This document shows positions 12,832 through 24,218 of a stretch of 64,000 nucleotides of DNA, one piece after another (the stretch's first letter is position 1; each line of letters starts with the position of its first letter). The position numbers and the translations under genes were made by a program. Source of the DNA: Xylocopa sonorina. Lineage: Eukaryota; Arthropoda; Insecta; Hymenoptera; Apidae. The stretch covers positions 2,852,001 to 2,916,000 of the forward strand of contig NC_135200.1 in assembly GCF_050948175.1 (NCBI RefSeq). Reading direction: 5' to 3'. The notes beneath the pieces are model-generated. The model did not search any database and was not told the DNA's origin. It worked only from the letters and a program-made list of their open reading frames with translations.

Positions 12832-12989
12832 AGTAGTATTTTAGCTTTAAATTCATATGAGAATTAAATATTATGAATTTTAATACATTTACATACAATA
12901 TAATACATATACATGTGTATATATGGATATAATATATATTTATGAAGAAATAAGTAATATATATTACAACTGCTTTGTTGTGTAGTGGT

Positions 12990-13012
12990 GAAGTCGGATA
13001 CCCTCCGACTTC
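12990..13012. other. Perfect 9-bp stem hairpin
   Basis: GAAGTCGGA pairs perfectly with TCCGACTTC around a 5-base loop (12999-13003). It is a GC-rich island in very AT-rich DNA. No U-tract follows and its role is unknown. Confidence 0.6.
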
Positions 13013-13559
13013 GTTCTTGTGATAATTATAATTATTGTAGAATGATGTTGATAGAGTGTATCAAATGGTTTAGTCATTTAATCGAGTTTGTATTTGTTGA
13101 AAATTGAACGTATGGAATATATATAATAAATATATATGATAAATATCATATATATGAAATATATTGTAACTTTATAGTATAGCTTTTGTTATAATTAAAG
13201 TGCATTTGCTGGATTATCGAAACTATGTCATATTACACGTACAAGAAAATTTATTATTTTGCGTTGAGCAGATTTTGAAATCAAAGCATCGAGCTTGAAT
13301 ATTATTTTCATATTTTAGAATGATTGCTTTGATGACGAAATCTCTCGAAATTAGTACATTTCTTGTAAAATTTAATTCAATTCGATAGTTATATTATATT
13401 GAATACTGATCGAGACAATGATAGAGATACTTACCAATTCCTTCTGTCATTATAATGTATTGGAATATAAAATAATTGATTCTAAATTTATTTTTAATTT
13501 AAAATTCAATTTAAATTTGAAATATAACTTTGAATTTAAATTTAATTATTCTTATCAGT

Positions 13560-13800
13560 CAATAAAGGAACTTTGCGTTCATCGTCGAGTAGCGTGGTGT
13601 TACTATAATAGCGTCCCAGTATTGGCCTCTACCCCGTTGCGTAAGGCCCCCGGTTATTTCGACGGGCAGACGGGGGAGCCCGCCACCCTCACCAAAGTAG
13701 CTTCGAATCTCGCTTAGGGGTTCACGGTACGCTAATTCAGCGTATCTCAATTCCTGTCTCAAAGGAGGCCGTATCTGGAATGTTACTCGATGACATCTGA
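13560..13800. other. GC-rich patch in right-arm-only segment
   Basis: This patch is much richer in G and C than its flanks and can form a stem between 13645-13652 and 13671-13680. Both strands are open for 60 to 70 codons here without a recognisable family. It may be an exon or promoter island, or a remnant of a foreign insertion; I cannot assign it. Confidence 0.3.
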
Positions 13801-15214
13801 CTCGATGGCCATGTTAAGCATTTTCGTGGACGCGAAAATGTGTCAACCACGCTGGTGATTATAGCGGCATTCTCGTGTATATTTTGACCTGAACATTTTT
13901 AAGATCATGCCCAGGAAGTAAAACTCTGTGCAACGTAATAACTATCAATGATTAACTTTTCATAAAGCGTTAATCAGGATTAGATCAGGATTTTCAGGTT
14001 TAATACCTTCCGTGTTCATTTTCAGCACCCCATTCACGTGCCCAGGTGCTACTTGGGTGGGGAAAAGGCTATGGGCACGATGATTGTATAATAACTAATA
14101 AGATGTTCTTTTTTGCGATTGACGTGGTAGTGTATCGTGCACAACGTATTTTCTACGTTGTGCGTGCGTGCGTGCGTGTTTAGGCGCGCGCGCGGTTAGG
14201 CTGTGGTGGGTTGTGGAATTGCGTCGTTTCCATAGAAACAATTTACAATTACTTACAAATGATACCAAATTTGATTCTTAATCGCAAATGTGGCACCAAT
14301 TTCAATAACATCCGTGTCGTTAATAGAAGTTCTTTGTTTTATGAAAAATACAGATTTGTTCAATGTTTCAAATTTCGCATTAAACATTTAAATGTAGATA
14401 AAACCGCTTTACTGGCGTTGTACGCAATGATCACTAGTTTTCGTCAGTCAAGCTCGGGTGTCGGAGGCGTCTCGGGGCGTTCTCTCTAGTGTAGGATTTT
14501 TGCCCTCGAGTGTTCGAATTAAAAATTTCCGGGGATTGAATGAATGTGTTGCTGTGAATTTTTTGCTATTTTAAATATAGGGCTAGATAGATACGTAGGT
14601 AGTTTACTTCTGGTATGTTTGTCTGTTAATAATAAGTAGGTAGGGCTGAGCAGGTTGACCACAGTCTCCAATTGGGCAGGCGCGTTTCTCGCGTGGTTCA
14701 ACCTGTTTCAGGGAATTAGATTTGAAGGATCGACGGTATAGCTGGCGCGAACGGGGAATGCTGTTCGCCACTGGCTTTACTCGATCGATTTTTCGAATCG
14801 ACCCGCGGTCGCGGTCGCGATTTGACGAAACGAACGTATTTTTCTGCTCAGGTTTGGCACGTTTGCACGGACAATGATTTCTCAAATCGTTATTCGTCTG
14901 CGTGCGTTAAGAAATTTCGCGATTTATATTTTTATTTCAGCTTTGTACATTATTCTTTGGTTTGCGCTCAGGGAATTTCGAGCTTAAATATAAGTTTCAG
15001 GATCCTGGGCTTCGTGCCTAAAGAAAGAAGAGGCTATATACCGAAGAGAACCGGAGAAGAGGGCAACTACTAATGACTATGCATTTGGAAATAGCTCTCT
15101 GAATGCAAAGTCATTCTTTGTTACTACTTTGTCATTGTGCTCGTATTTGTGTAGTAGTAGTATATTCTAGTCAGTAAAATGCTGGCTCATCAAATGCTGG
15201 GCAAATCGCGGTTT

Positions 15215-15890
15215 CAATTGTAGCGTTGCGTATAATTAATTACGGTTCGAATTAAAGTTGCGAATAAATCCAAAACGCAATTTTTATTAGAGTTGCGTAT
15301 TAATCAATATATCGCGTTTTGAATTAGAGTTGCGCAAAAATGATAATCGTAATTGGTCTTTCAGTGTTGCGAATCATGAGGTCGCGATTGTTTGCTGAAT
15401 TTATAATTATTGTTTGCTAATATTTGTTTCGCGGATAAGATTAAATTGCATTTACTATTTCAGTATGTAGCAACAATTTGCAATTAGTTTTATAGTGTTG
15501 CAATTTACACATATCGCGCGTAATTGCATCTTCTTATTTCCTGTAGAAAGAATAGTTCTTAATTGTTTAGTTTCTGATTCTATTTAGTGTTGCGAGAATG
15601 AATGATCGCGACACTCACGATGTGCACTTTAGTGTTGCGATCAATGAAATGCCCAAGTCATCCACTGATACGGTGGAAATATTACCCTGTGTATATCAAG
15701 GTGATATTGCATCTACAAATTGTTCTATTTGTGCTGTGGAAATGTGATGTTGCATAGAGTCACCACAGTAGCCAGAGGGCTACATTGCACCGTGGTGACA
15801 TTGCACCTATTTAGATTACTGTTTTAAAATCTTTTTTATTAGTGTTGCGTACTTAAGTTATGGGTGTGTAAATTAGTGTTGCGGATTAAG
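15215..15890 (+). repeat. Cluster of TAGTGTTGCG-like words
   Basis: About ten words of the form (T)AG(T/A)GTTGCG occur, at roughly 15221, 15254, 15286, 15323, 15362, 15490, 15586, 15631, 15840 and 15871, irregularly spaced. Inverted counterparts occur in the left arm near 5850 and 5887. Between them, at 15670-15810, are related GTGATATTGCA and GTGACATTGCA words. They may be a decayed minisatellite or a protein-binding array. Confidence 0.55.
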
Positions 15891-15905
15891 AAAAGAGAAG
15901 AAAAA

Positions 15906-15926
15906 AATATATATATATATATATAT
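15906..15926. repeat. (AT)n microsatellite
   Basis: An uninterrupted AT alternating tract is followed by a second shorter one at about 15941-15951, both ending in GTATCTCC. Confidence 0.9.
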
Positions 15927-16444
15927 GTATCTCCAAGAAAAATATATATATGTATCTCCTTTTGAATATATTTCTTGTGTAATCTATTAACCTATGTTAT
16001 GGTTCCACATGTTGTACATTTCTGTTCTAGATATTGCAGTGTTTCCAGTTTTATTTTAGGTGTTCCAATGTTTCCAGTGCTATTCTAGGCTTTCCTTTCA
16101 TTTGTAACAATTCTTGCTCGCGAAAATTCTTTGTGAAACTCCTTTCATTGTGCGTTTGCATAGGGATCAAACATCGAACTTGTTGCACATGTACATTGAA
16201 AGGAGGTTTTATTTAATAATATCTGGTATAAAAGGAGGATGGACGGGATGTGGTTAGGGTGGGTCTCCATTCGCAGCAACCTCCACGTGGTGAGACCCGG
16301 GTTCTAGTTATTTAATATATGATTAATTGCATCGTATAGTGATATGATACAATTAAAAATTATATAGTAAATAATTAGAAGCCAATGGCTGCCATAGGTT
16401 AGTTTTATTTAAATAGATTTAGAATAAAACTTCGCAAGCCTAAT

Positions 16445-17940
16445 GATAATGTTTTACACGGTACTTTTTAATGTAGTCACTGACGGGATTGGCCTTAAAA
16501 AGGTACAATGGATAGATAGAACCCTTGAATTTTATGATACGTCGATAAATTAGGTGATTGGTTTACCTTATGTCTCGTCTGTGCTATCATCTTATGGAAC
16601 TTCATATCGTATGCTTAGATGTATAGGTATTGTTGTGCTCTCTACAATTTAGAGAAAGGGAAAAATATAAGTGTTACTTAGGCAGACAATCGCTATTCGT
16701 ACACTATGTAAAGTTTCCAACTGCTGGAAAGAGTTTAGAAAATTTTAAGTGAATCACAAATAACTTAAATGTAATAGTATATCGTTTTCGGGAAACTAAT
16801 TAATTTCTCAAAAACTTTACCAAGTACCCAGATCCAGCGACGAGGAGGTGACTACGCAACTACGTCTGTGTTTTCGGTACAGAAGGTACCGAGGACTGAC
16901 TACTTGTGAATTTGAAACCGGAATCCATAATACGTTCTCCAAAATCTAATAGAGATTTTAGAGATTAATTTTAAAATTGCAGTATGCACTTTACGAAAGG
17001 GATGCTAAGAAATGCTATTTTCTTACCTAAAGTGAAATATTTAAAGTAAATTTACTGACACTTTAGAAAAGCTAAAGTGTTCTATAATATGATATTTAAA
17101 ATGATGACTCTTAGTAAGGATGGAAATAAAATGTAGTTAAATTAAAGTTAAGAAAAGAAACTAATTTCAAGTAATAATGGAGATAAAATTCGGGACGCGA
17201 TAAAAATGAACAGGTAATCCGGTCATAAATCGATACGGATCTGCTACGAATCTAACACTACTTGCAAGTGGTAATACAGTGCCGGTATCGTATCTATACC
17301 ATCTTGCCGTGTGTTATTTGGGAGGTTAGGATTATAGGATTGCATTTTTCGAACTTGCCTGCTCGTTGGTAGACTTGAACATTTTTTCATGTTTTGAAGA
17401 CACAAATCAGTCCAAAATGATGTCATGCTAAGGACGTACGGGTATCTTCATTGAATTGTCACATTCGTTATAATATCGTCAAGAAATTTTAGTAAAAGTT
17501 TATTATATTATTATAATATAATATATTATAATATTTACAATTTATTTTATTTATGATTTATATATGAATTGTGCATTTATATAGTAAAGAAATACATTTT
17601 CTTACCTGGAGTGAGAAACGTTGAATCACGTCTGCACCCTCGTATAATCATAGCCTTGATATTTAATTTTTTACATAGACAGGGCAAAACGTACCAAGAT
17701 TTATTAATAAGTAAAATTCTTGCTTAAAGTTGCGATAGGTTGTTTCACTTTTAAAACATTGAATAATTATCAAATGATAGTTAATGATTATTATAAATCA
17801 TATTTATACTTGGAGAACTTGGACAGCTTAGCGATCCAGTAAATTTCAAGTATAAAAAGTTAGAGCTACAAAAGAATATAGTTAATCGTAATTTTAATCG
17901 ACTTTATATATCGTGAACTGTTTACTTCCGTCGACACATA
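16445..17940. other. Intergenic, nothing recognised
   Basis: No exon, RNA gene or repeat array could be supported between the outer end of the inverted repeat and 17.94 kb. AT-rich palindromic words occur near 17500-17560. Confidence 0.5.
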
Positions 17941-20900
17941 TAAAATGACAGGACAGGTGTAATAAAATTAACATTTTATTTGAAAAATTGAGACATACAC
18001 AGATGCGAAAACAATGGTTGCACATTGGTAGCACCGATAAATAGACGTTGAAACGATAACGTTAGGTTCGAAGTGACTACGCGCGGGCTATAAATTCGCT
18101 GGTCTTAATCGAGCAGTTCGTCGATGACAAGAAAAATCTTTAATTCTGCCCAATAAAATTTTCCTCAACTCTTTCCATTTACTTTTCTCTCCAGAATTAT
18201 TATATAGTTTACCGCGCAACAGCGTTATTTTTTTTTTCGATAAATAGTTTGAAGCACTTGTTCTCGCACTCGTTACATTTCGCTCGCCTCGTTCCTCGTA
18301 AAAGGTGAGGAACGATAGACGAATAAGGACGTTTGCACGTCCTTTTCAACCGTTACGAGAATATATCATCTAAATTGGAAAGATTATATATAAATATGCG
18401 TATCGATCTGCGATTTCAAAAATTCCATAGATTTCTCATAAAAAGACAAGAACAATTTAACGACTGATCATAGCGATCGCTTTCTCGTTCGTACAAATCG
18501 AATCTCGTCTCTTCGTTATGTCGTTATCTCAAGAACGTCACGCACAGAACGCGATTAATTTGACGAACCTGCTATTTCTTGCTTATTTTTTTCTCTTTTT
18601 AATGCCTCTTACGACTGGGTGGTTAAACAACGAGTTCAGAAATATAGTAATCGTGCAATCGAAATAACCGCACTTGCGACGTGTCGTGATACATAGACAG
18701 GTAGAAGGAACCATCGAAAAATTTACGGACTAACTTTCGTGGCTTCTAACACCGCTGCCTTTCACCCTTTGAGCGTTTAATTATGATATCGTATCAGTTT
18801 CGATCTAAAGTATATCGATCGCTTTTCACTTTCATTGATTTTTTAGAGAAGTAATATGATATTATTGAACAGAAAAAAAAATTGCAAAATTCGATCGTGT
18901 TAATTTGTGCATCCGTGTAAAGTGCATAAACGAATTGTAAACGAAGTACAAAATTTGTGAAAATTATTTTTACGCAGACGTAGTACAACTTCGCGGTTCT
19001 TTCGTTCACGTATCTATTTCATTACTACAGTTATAGTAACAAAGGGTTAAAATGTAAACAAGAATTTCGAAAGATCATACATACAGTGTCTAATTATGTA
19101 ACTTTTTTAGTTAAATACTATATTTCGTTTTTAGAATAACGAATTTTTTAATTCATATATCAGCACTTTTAAAAGTAATATAAGGTTTAACTCGTATCTA
19201 ATTGCATCTGATTGATGTCTTATTTAATAAATACAATGGTGTGCCAATACCTTTTGTAGCCACATTATTATTGTTATTGCTTTTAGGGATCCGTATATGA
19301 TTTCACTAAAGTATCAAGTAAAATACGTTCAAAGCGCTCAAAAGGTTCGGTTTCCTATTATACATACGTCACAACTGAACCGATCTACCGATCTGTTATT
19401 TATTATCTCGTGCTTCCCCTCTTTCTCCCGGTGCTAACCAAAATACCATCGTTGAATCATTGGACTACTATGAAATAACGAAGTTCTATTTGTAATAGTT
19501 CCGTGGTTTAAATTTATACATAGTAGAAGAAAACGGTGTTTGTTCACGACAGCAATAGAACAAGATATAAAACAATCGATAATATACAAATCATTCGATA
19601 TCGTACGTTTCGTTAAATCTTAATGGCAACAATCAGTTTTGTACTACTTCGTTCCTATGTCGTCTGTGCTAACCGGCGATTACTCTGCCGAGGATCCTTC
19701 GTTAATTTTCCTTTTCAAAGGTATTTTATACAATTTACACGTGTACAGTCTGAGGTTTCTACTGTATAAAGAGCTTTGCGATTATTGCGTGCCGTGGATG
19801 TCACGAATGAAATTTTTAATCGATGCGTGTACTTACAAGAGGTACGCACGTATATATTGCTAACTTAAAGTTAAAACATTTAAGGAAAAATTAAATTACT
19901 TTGGAAACATGTATTTACAGGTCGAAATTTATATAGATTAATCTAACTAATTATGGGAATGGTAAAGGATAACAAATCCATTCGTCACGCTTGCTTTGAA
20001 TAATCTACTATATATTATGAACGGTTCATTTTGTTTACTACCCTCCACTGCCTAAATCGTTCTACTATTAATTATTCAAATATATTTTATTTGGTCAACA
20101 TAGATTTGCGATCTTTTGAATACTTGTAAATGTCAAATTTTTTGTTTTATTAAATTAAAAGCTATACGCATCGAATACCTACTTTATCGACGAGACATAC
20201 AACTACAAGGTTAGGTTAGGCAGTAGAGGATTAGCCTTCCATTCTGAACCAAGAAAGTTAGATCTTTTGTTTGAATAGAGGCAGTTTTCAGATAGGAGAT
20301 TGCTCATTGTTAATTATTTATAGACAGTCTCATACACAGTCAGTACCAGTGAGCTTTAATTTTGAAATACTTTAGCACAATCAAGGGAACACCAAAACGG
20401 TGTTCAGGTCAGCATCACTTGCTATACAAAGTAATATACGAGTCGCGTTCGTATTTCGTTTCTTTATGGGAACATTTTAATCTCTGGCCTTTTACAAGTT
20501 CAGGTCTGTGTCTAGTTTCTATTAGAAAGTATTAAATATAAATGGTAACAGTAACCAAGGTGCTGTTTCATATACGTACAAACGATGTTGAGTAAAACGG
20601 TATTTTAATAGACACCCGTAGAAATTACTTTGAGAAATTTATGTTATCCATTGTTGCTGCTGATCTTGTCTAAGGCGCGGTAGAGTTACAAGAATAACAT
20701 TTACGAGATTTTTTATTTGAAATGCCTTTGCGAACGCCTCGCAGGAAGGCGTTACAAGAGATTCTACCATATTGGCACTAGAAATTACTTTTAAGACTTT
20801 TCTCGCTTGAAACTATTTAGAGCAAGCAAATCGCAGACCTTGAGACTGCGAGTCCGACATTTTTAATTATCATTGGGATATCTGTTGAGGTCAGTTGCGG

Positions 20901-23016
20901 AAGAGGTGCGCCTGCCTCGCGTATAAATTAACGATTTCGTCGATGAAATTTAAACTTCGCCGCTAATCGAAGCTTGTTTGAGCATCACGTATACCACGAC
21001 TATCATTGGCACCGTTATTATTTCCCTTAGTAGAGGTTCGAATTCGATTTTCCTAAAAATTAGGTCTCAAACGAAAAATTCTGTAGTCTACAATTTCAAT
21101 TTAACTTTGCACATAGAATAATCTTCTACTGTATATACTTGCTCAAAGATACTCTATGTACAGATAACATAAAAACCCTTTTGCAATACATTTTAATTTT
21201 CTACTACGTGCCATTTTCTTCCCTTGATTCTTCTTTCGAAGATCAATCGTAACTGTTCCTAAAAATCCAATAAGGATTATCCTCAGGAAATAATCCTCAG
21301 TCGTTAATGTTAATGAAAAAAAAAAAAAAGAAAACCAATCGTTGTCTTGGTCTGGGATTAAACGAAGGGAAATCCTACGAAACCGAGAGTTCCACGATGC
21401 CACGAAGTTAGTCCACGAGATCAAAATCGTGATTCTCATAATGCCCTCTCCAAACGTTCGTTCTTGTTGCTATCGCGATCCGCGCAGATTATTTTCTTAC
21501 CTTCGAGGATCGTTACAGTCTACGCGTTTGGCACAAAGATCGCGTCTGTGGAAAAGTTACATAATAATTGGATTTGAGCTCGAGACGATAGCTCGGAGAA
21601 AATTGTCTACTTTCAGGGGCACCGGCTGGCTAGTCGGGTGTTACGGACTTTTTGAAACATTTCAGACATTCTTAGGGGAGGGATGGGGATTTCGCGAGCA
21701 GCTGTTCAACTGCGGAAATCTCTTTCGGGCAATCTCTACGCTTGCCTTTCTTTTTTTGTTTCTCCGTCGATGCGTTCAGACCGACTCGAGATTCGTTTCG
21801 TTTGGTTAAGTTGGGTTAGGTAGAATAACCTTCTTCGACTACGATCGAGGCAGTCTGACAGCATCACGCGAATTTAATCTTTATATATAATATATACGAT
21901 AAAATTCAAAAAATACAACCGTAACTACGTTAAATCGAACGAAAGGACAACAAGATATTTCTCGCTCAATACTTTCGAGAACGATTCGTCGAACGTGTCG
22001 AGCGTTTGAACAGATCTCATTTTTACCATAAATCGACGATTACCTAATGAAACTGAGTTTACGTAAACGAATCAAAGTGTTGCAATCAAAATCATGTATC
22101 GGAAAAATTGTTTTTCTTTGGAGAATGCAAGATTTTATATTGAAACCTTAATGGGAAAATAAGTTTAAGGTTTAGAAAAAAGTAGATCGGTATTGAAGTA
22201 CCGATAGGAACCGTTGGTTCTGTTGAAGTTGCTCGTTGATTCGTTCGACGATCGATATAATTAATAAACATCTGATAGAACAACAACCAAATCGAGGAGC
22301 TTTCCTTTTGATCTATCGAAGCAATCAGAAAGGTTCTCTAACGTTCACGAATTGAATTCACGAACGAAACTGCGAGATGTCAGTTACGAGGAGGTAAGAC
22401 GTTCGTTGAATGACCGTGAAAATCAATGCTCGTCGTTGTCGACGACTCTAATGTACATCGACGAGGATAGCGATGTTCCTCGACGTCGATACGATACGCG
22501 AGCCAGCATCGCCCGCGAGTCTAACGCGTGTACCGACAAGTCGTCGTTACAAACTATACAAATACACGATTAAATCTATCTGCAAAACCGAACGAAGACG
22601 GGAGTGTCGGCAACGTACAGTCTAATTTATCTATGCGTTTTGTTCGTTGCTCCACGCGAACTGCCATGGAATACCAACCGCACCTCGACGTGTCCTCGAT
22701 TTGGTGAAATCGTCTTTCCCCGAAAAGACTACGTCCTTGGCCGGCGTTCCACTCCCAAAAACGATCTACTTCCGTTCAATTTCCTACGAAATTCCAGGAG
22801 CTATCTTCAGCTGTATCGGGCGCGGGCAATAATCACGCGCGTCCCCCTCCCCGTTCTCTCAATCTGGAATCGCAGATACCTGAAGATCAAGCTCGGAATC
22901 TGAAGATTAACCTCCACCTTTGCTCGCGGATGCCTATCGTAGCCTGCAGAAGAATAACTCTTACTAAATTTAGTAAAAAACCGCTTAAGCGAATACCAGG
23001 AGCATCTACTCGGCGT
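17941..23016 (-). other. 3' flank of AJM1 homolog, probably 3' UTR in part
   Basis: This stretch follows the TGA stop of the minus-strand gene at 23019-23017. The first 1.5 kb or so after the stop is relatively CpG-rich and lacks coding signal. Read on the minus strand, the first AATAAA I find is at about 20717-20712, with others near 20144 and 17973, so the 3' UTR could be 2.3 to 5 kb long. The true end cannot be read from sequence. An A13 tract lies at about 21316 on the plus strand. Open frames here, such as 21342-21809 on the plus strand, have no recognisable family. Confidence 0.35.
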
Positions 23017-24218
23017 TCATTCCTCCTCGACGCTGATGTCGACGGTTCTAACTCTAGAGGAATCCGTTGGGAGCAGCTGAAGACGCTCCGGTTCCACTCC
23101 AAGCATGATGATGCACATGAAACTCTTCCCGGACGCCTGGTCCCTCGGATAGATGGTGACTGGCGCGAACTTGTCCACGGTGCCGTCGACGTACGCGCGT
23201 AGCTTCCTGTAGACCTGCGGGAAGTGCCTCCTCAGCGAGACACCTTTCAGCTTCAGCTGCCTCTGAATATTCGTGAAGCTGATCTCGCGGATTCTCTTCG
23301 GCGTGTTCTGCCCGTTGTTGCCCGGCAACGAAGTCAGCACCAGCATCTCAGGCGACTCCATCTCTCTGGTGATGTTGCACGGGGACGTCGACTGTTGTCT
23401 GCCCTGCGGGGACGCGGACGAAGAGGACGTATGGTGCCTGTTCGCCGAGTCCAAGTAGATCTTGGCACACCTGGACACCAGCTGCCGTTCCCACTTAACA
23501 GCCCCGCTGGTAGGCACCTCGCTCACCACGCAGACAGCTACGAACAATACCAGCCTCGTATCCGGATTGTACGACTTGCACAGTCTGATCACCTCCGCGT
23601 ACAGCTCCGTGCCCATCTCCCGGGCGAGCAGATCCGACCAGCGCACGTACGTTGGCTCCCCCAGGTCGACGAAGCCGTTCGCGATGAACTTCTCCGCGGC
23701 CTCTGGGCTTGAGAAGAAGCACTTGACGGCCCCGCGGCCATGGAACGCGTAGCCGCGTTTCGCCAGCGCCGAGATGTGCTTCAGAGTGATCGGGTCCTCC
23801 TTCGCGGAGGACAACACCTGCTTGCAAAGGCTGCCAGCGCGGGTGTGCAGGCAGGTCCTTCGATGCCGGTGCCAATGCGCTCTCCGGCATTCCCTCGAGC
23901 AGTACAAACAGGTGCAGTTGTGACAGCTCTTGTAGTTCTTCTTCGCCTCAGCTAGGCTTGTCGAGTTGCTGCACTTGTTGTTGCCGCAACGCACGATCTT
24001 CTCGGCGGCGTTCCCGGCCATCGCCAGCCCGTTCGCCTCCTGGTTGCTGTCGAAGGAGACCCTTCGATGGGCCAGAGGACCGGCCCTCGGCTGCGTCGCG
24101 GCCGTTTTCGAGGGTATCGCGTCACTGCCCTCGCTCTTGCGCCGCACCAGCTCGCCCACGTAGTAGGAGGCGTGCTCCTCGGTGGCTCCTTGCACGTCCA
24201 TCACGCTCCTAGCGGACT
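23017..24218 (-). CDS. AJM1 homolog, terminal coding exon (MYND finger and conserved C-terminus)
   Basis: This is the last coding exon of an apical junction component 1 homolog. Residue numbers count from the in-frame Met at 24246. A MYND-type zinc finger is visible: C87, C92, C108, C111, C116, C120, H128 and C132, with the signature YCSRECRRAHWHRHRRTC. Next is a conserved segment (about 139-265), then a Ser/Gln-rich linker (270-295). The C-terminal block (about 296-384), with TNIQRQLKLKGVSLRRHFPQ and APVTIYPRDQASGKSFMCII, matches my recollection of the human AJM1 C-terminus. The chosen acceptor is GTCGCAG before 24218, whose phase fits the upstream exon. Another acceptor at 24266 is possible. 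The frame is blocked by a stop near 24317. AJM-1 in C. elegans is an apical junction protein; the function here is inferred. Antisense frames over this exon are GC shadows. Confidence 0.88.

Larger units (their letters stand above)
10440..12850 (+). ncRNA. Candidate spliced long non-coding RNA or micropeptide gene
   Basis: The first exon is a GC-rich island in AT-rich DNA, about 10440 to a donor at 10564 (GTAAGA), 10624 (GAG/GTACGT) or 10843 (AAG/GTACGT). A strong acceptor with a long pyrimidine tract ends at 11152, so the next exon starts at 11153; its donor is uncertain. Exon three is 12271-12338, with acceptor TTTGCAG and donor GAG/GTAAGC. The last exon starts at 12423 after TTCTTTCAG and runs to an AATAAA at 12826-12831. 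The structure is read from sequence only; whether it is transcribed is inference. It straddles the spacer and right arm of the large inverted repeat. The left arm has no counterpart of its last two exons. Confidence 0.45.
11690..16400 (-). repeat. Right arm of large imperfect inverted repeat
   Basis: The reverse complement of this stretch aligns with the left arm landmark by landmark. The outer end is the complement of CTATGGCAGCCATT near 16386-16398, and the inner end is a block around 11700-11920. Relative to the left arm it carries an extra segment of about 1.9 kb (12.07-13.96 kb). That segment holds the last two exons of the candidate RNA gene, a perfect small hairpin and a GC-rich patch. 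It also has a longer TTGCG-motif cluster. I recognise no transposase, integrase or reverse transcriptase in it. It could be a decayed non-autonomous element inserted twice or an inverted segmental duplication. Confidence 0.85.

Noticed and set aside
12970..13040. tRNA-like start (TGTAGTGGTGAAGTCGG) resembling an A box
   Set aside because: There is no B box, no acceptor-stem pairing and no plausible anticodon arm; the pairing found is only a local hairpin.
4981..16400. Autonomous DNA transposon or retroelement
   Set aside because: The inverted arms suggested one, but no transposase, integrase, reverse transcriptase or gag-like frame is visible in the arms or spacer, and no target-site duplication could be fixed by eye.
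20205..20225. AGGTTAGGTTAGG, resembling insect telomeric TTAGG units
   Set aside because: Only two or three units, and similar words at 21800 and 56131 show it is a common background word rather than a telomeric array.
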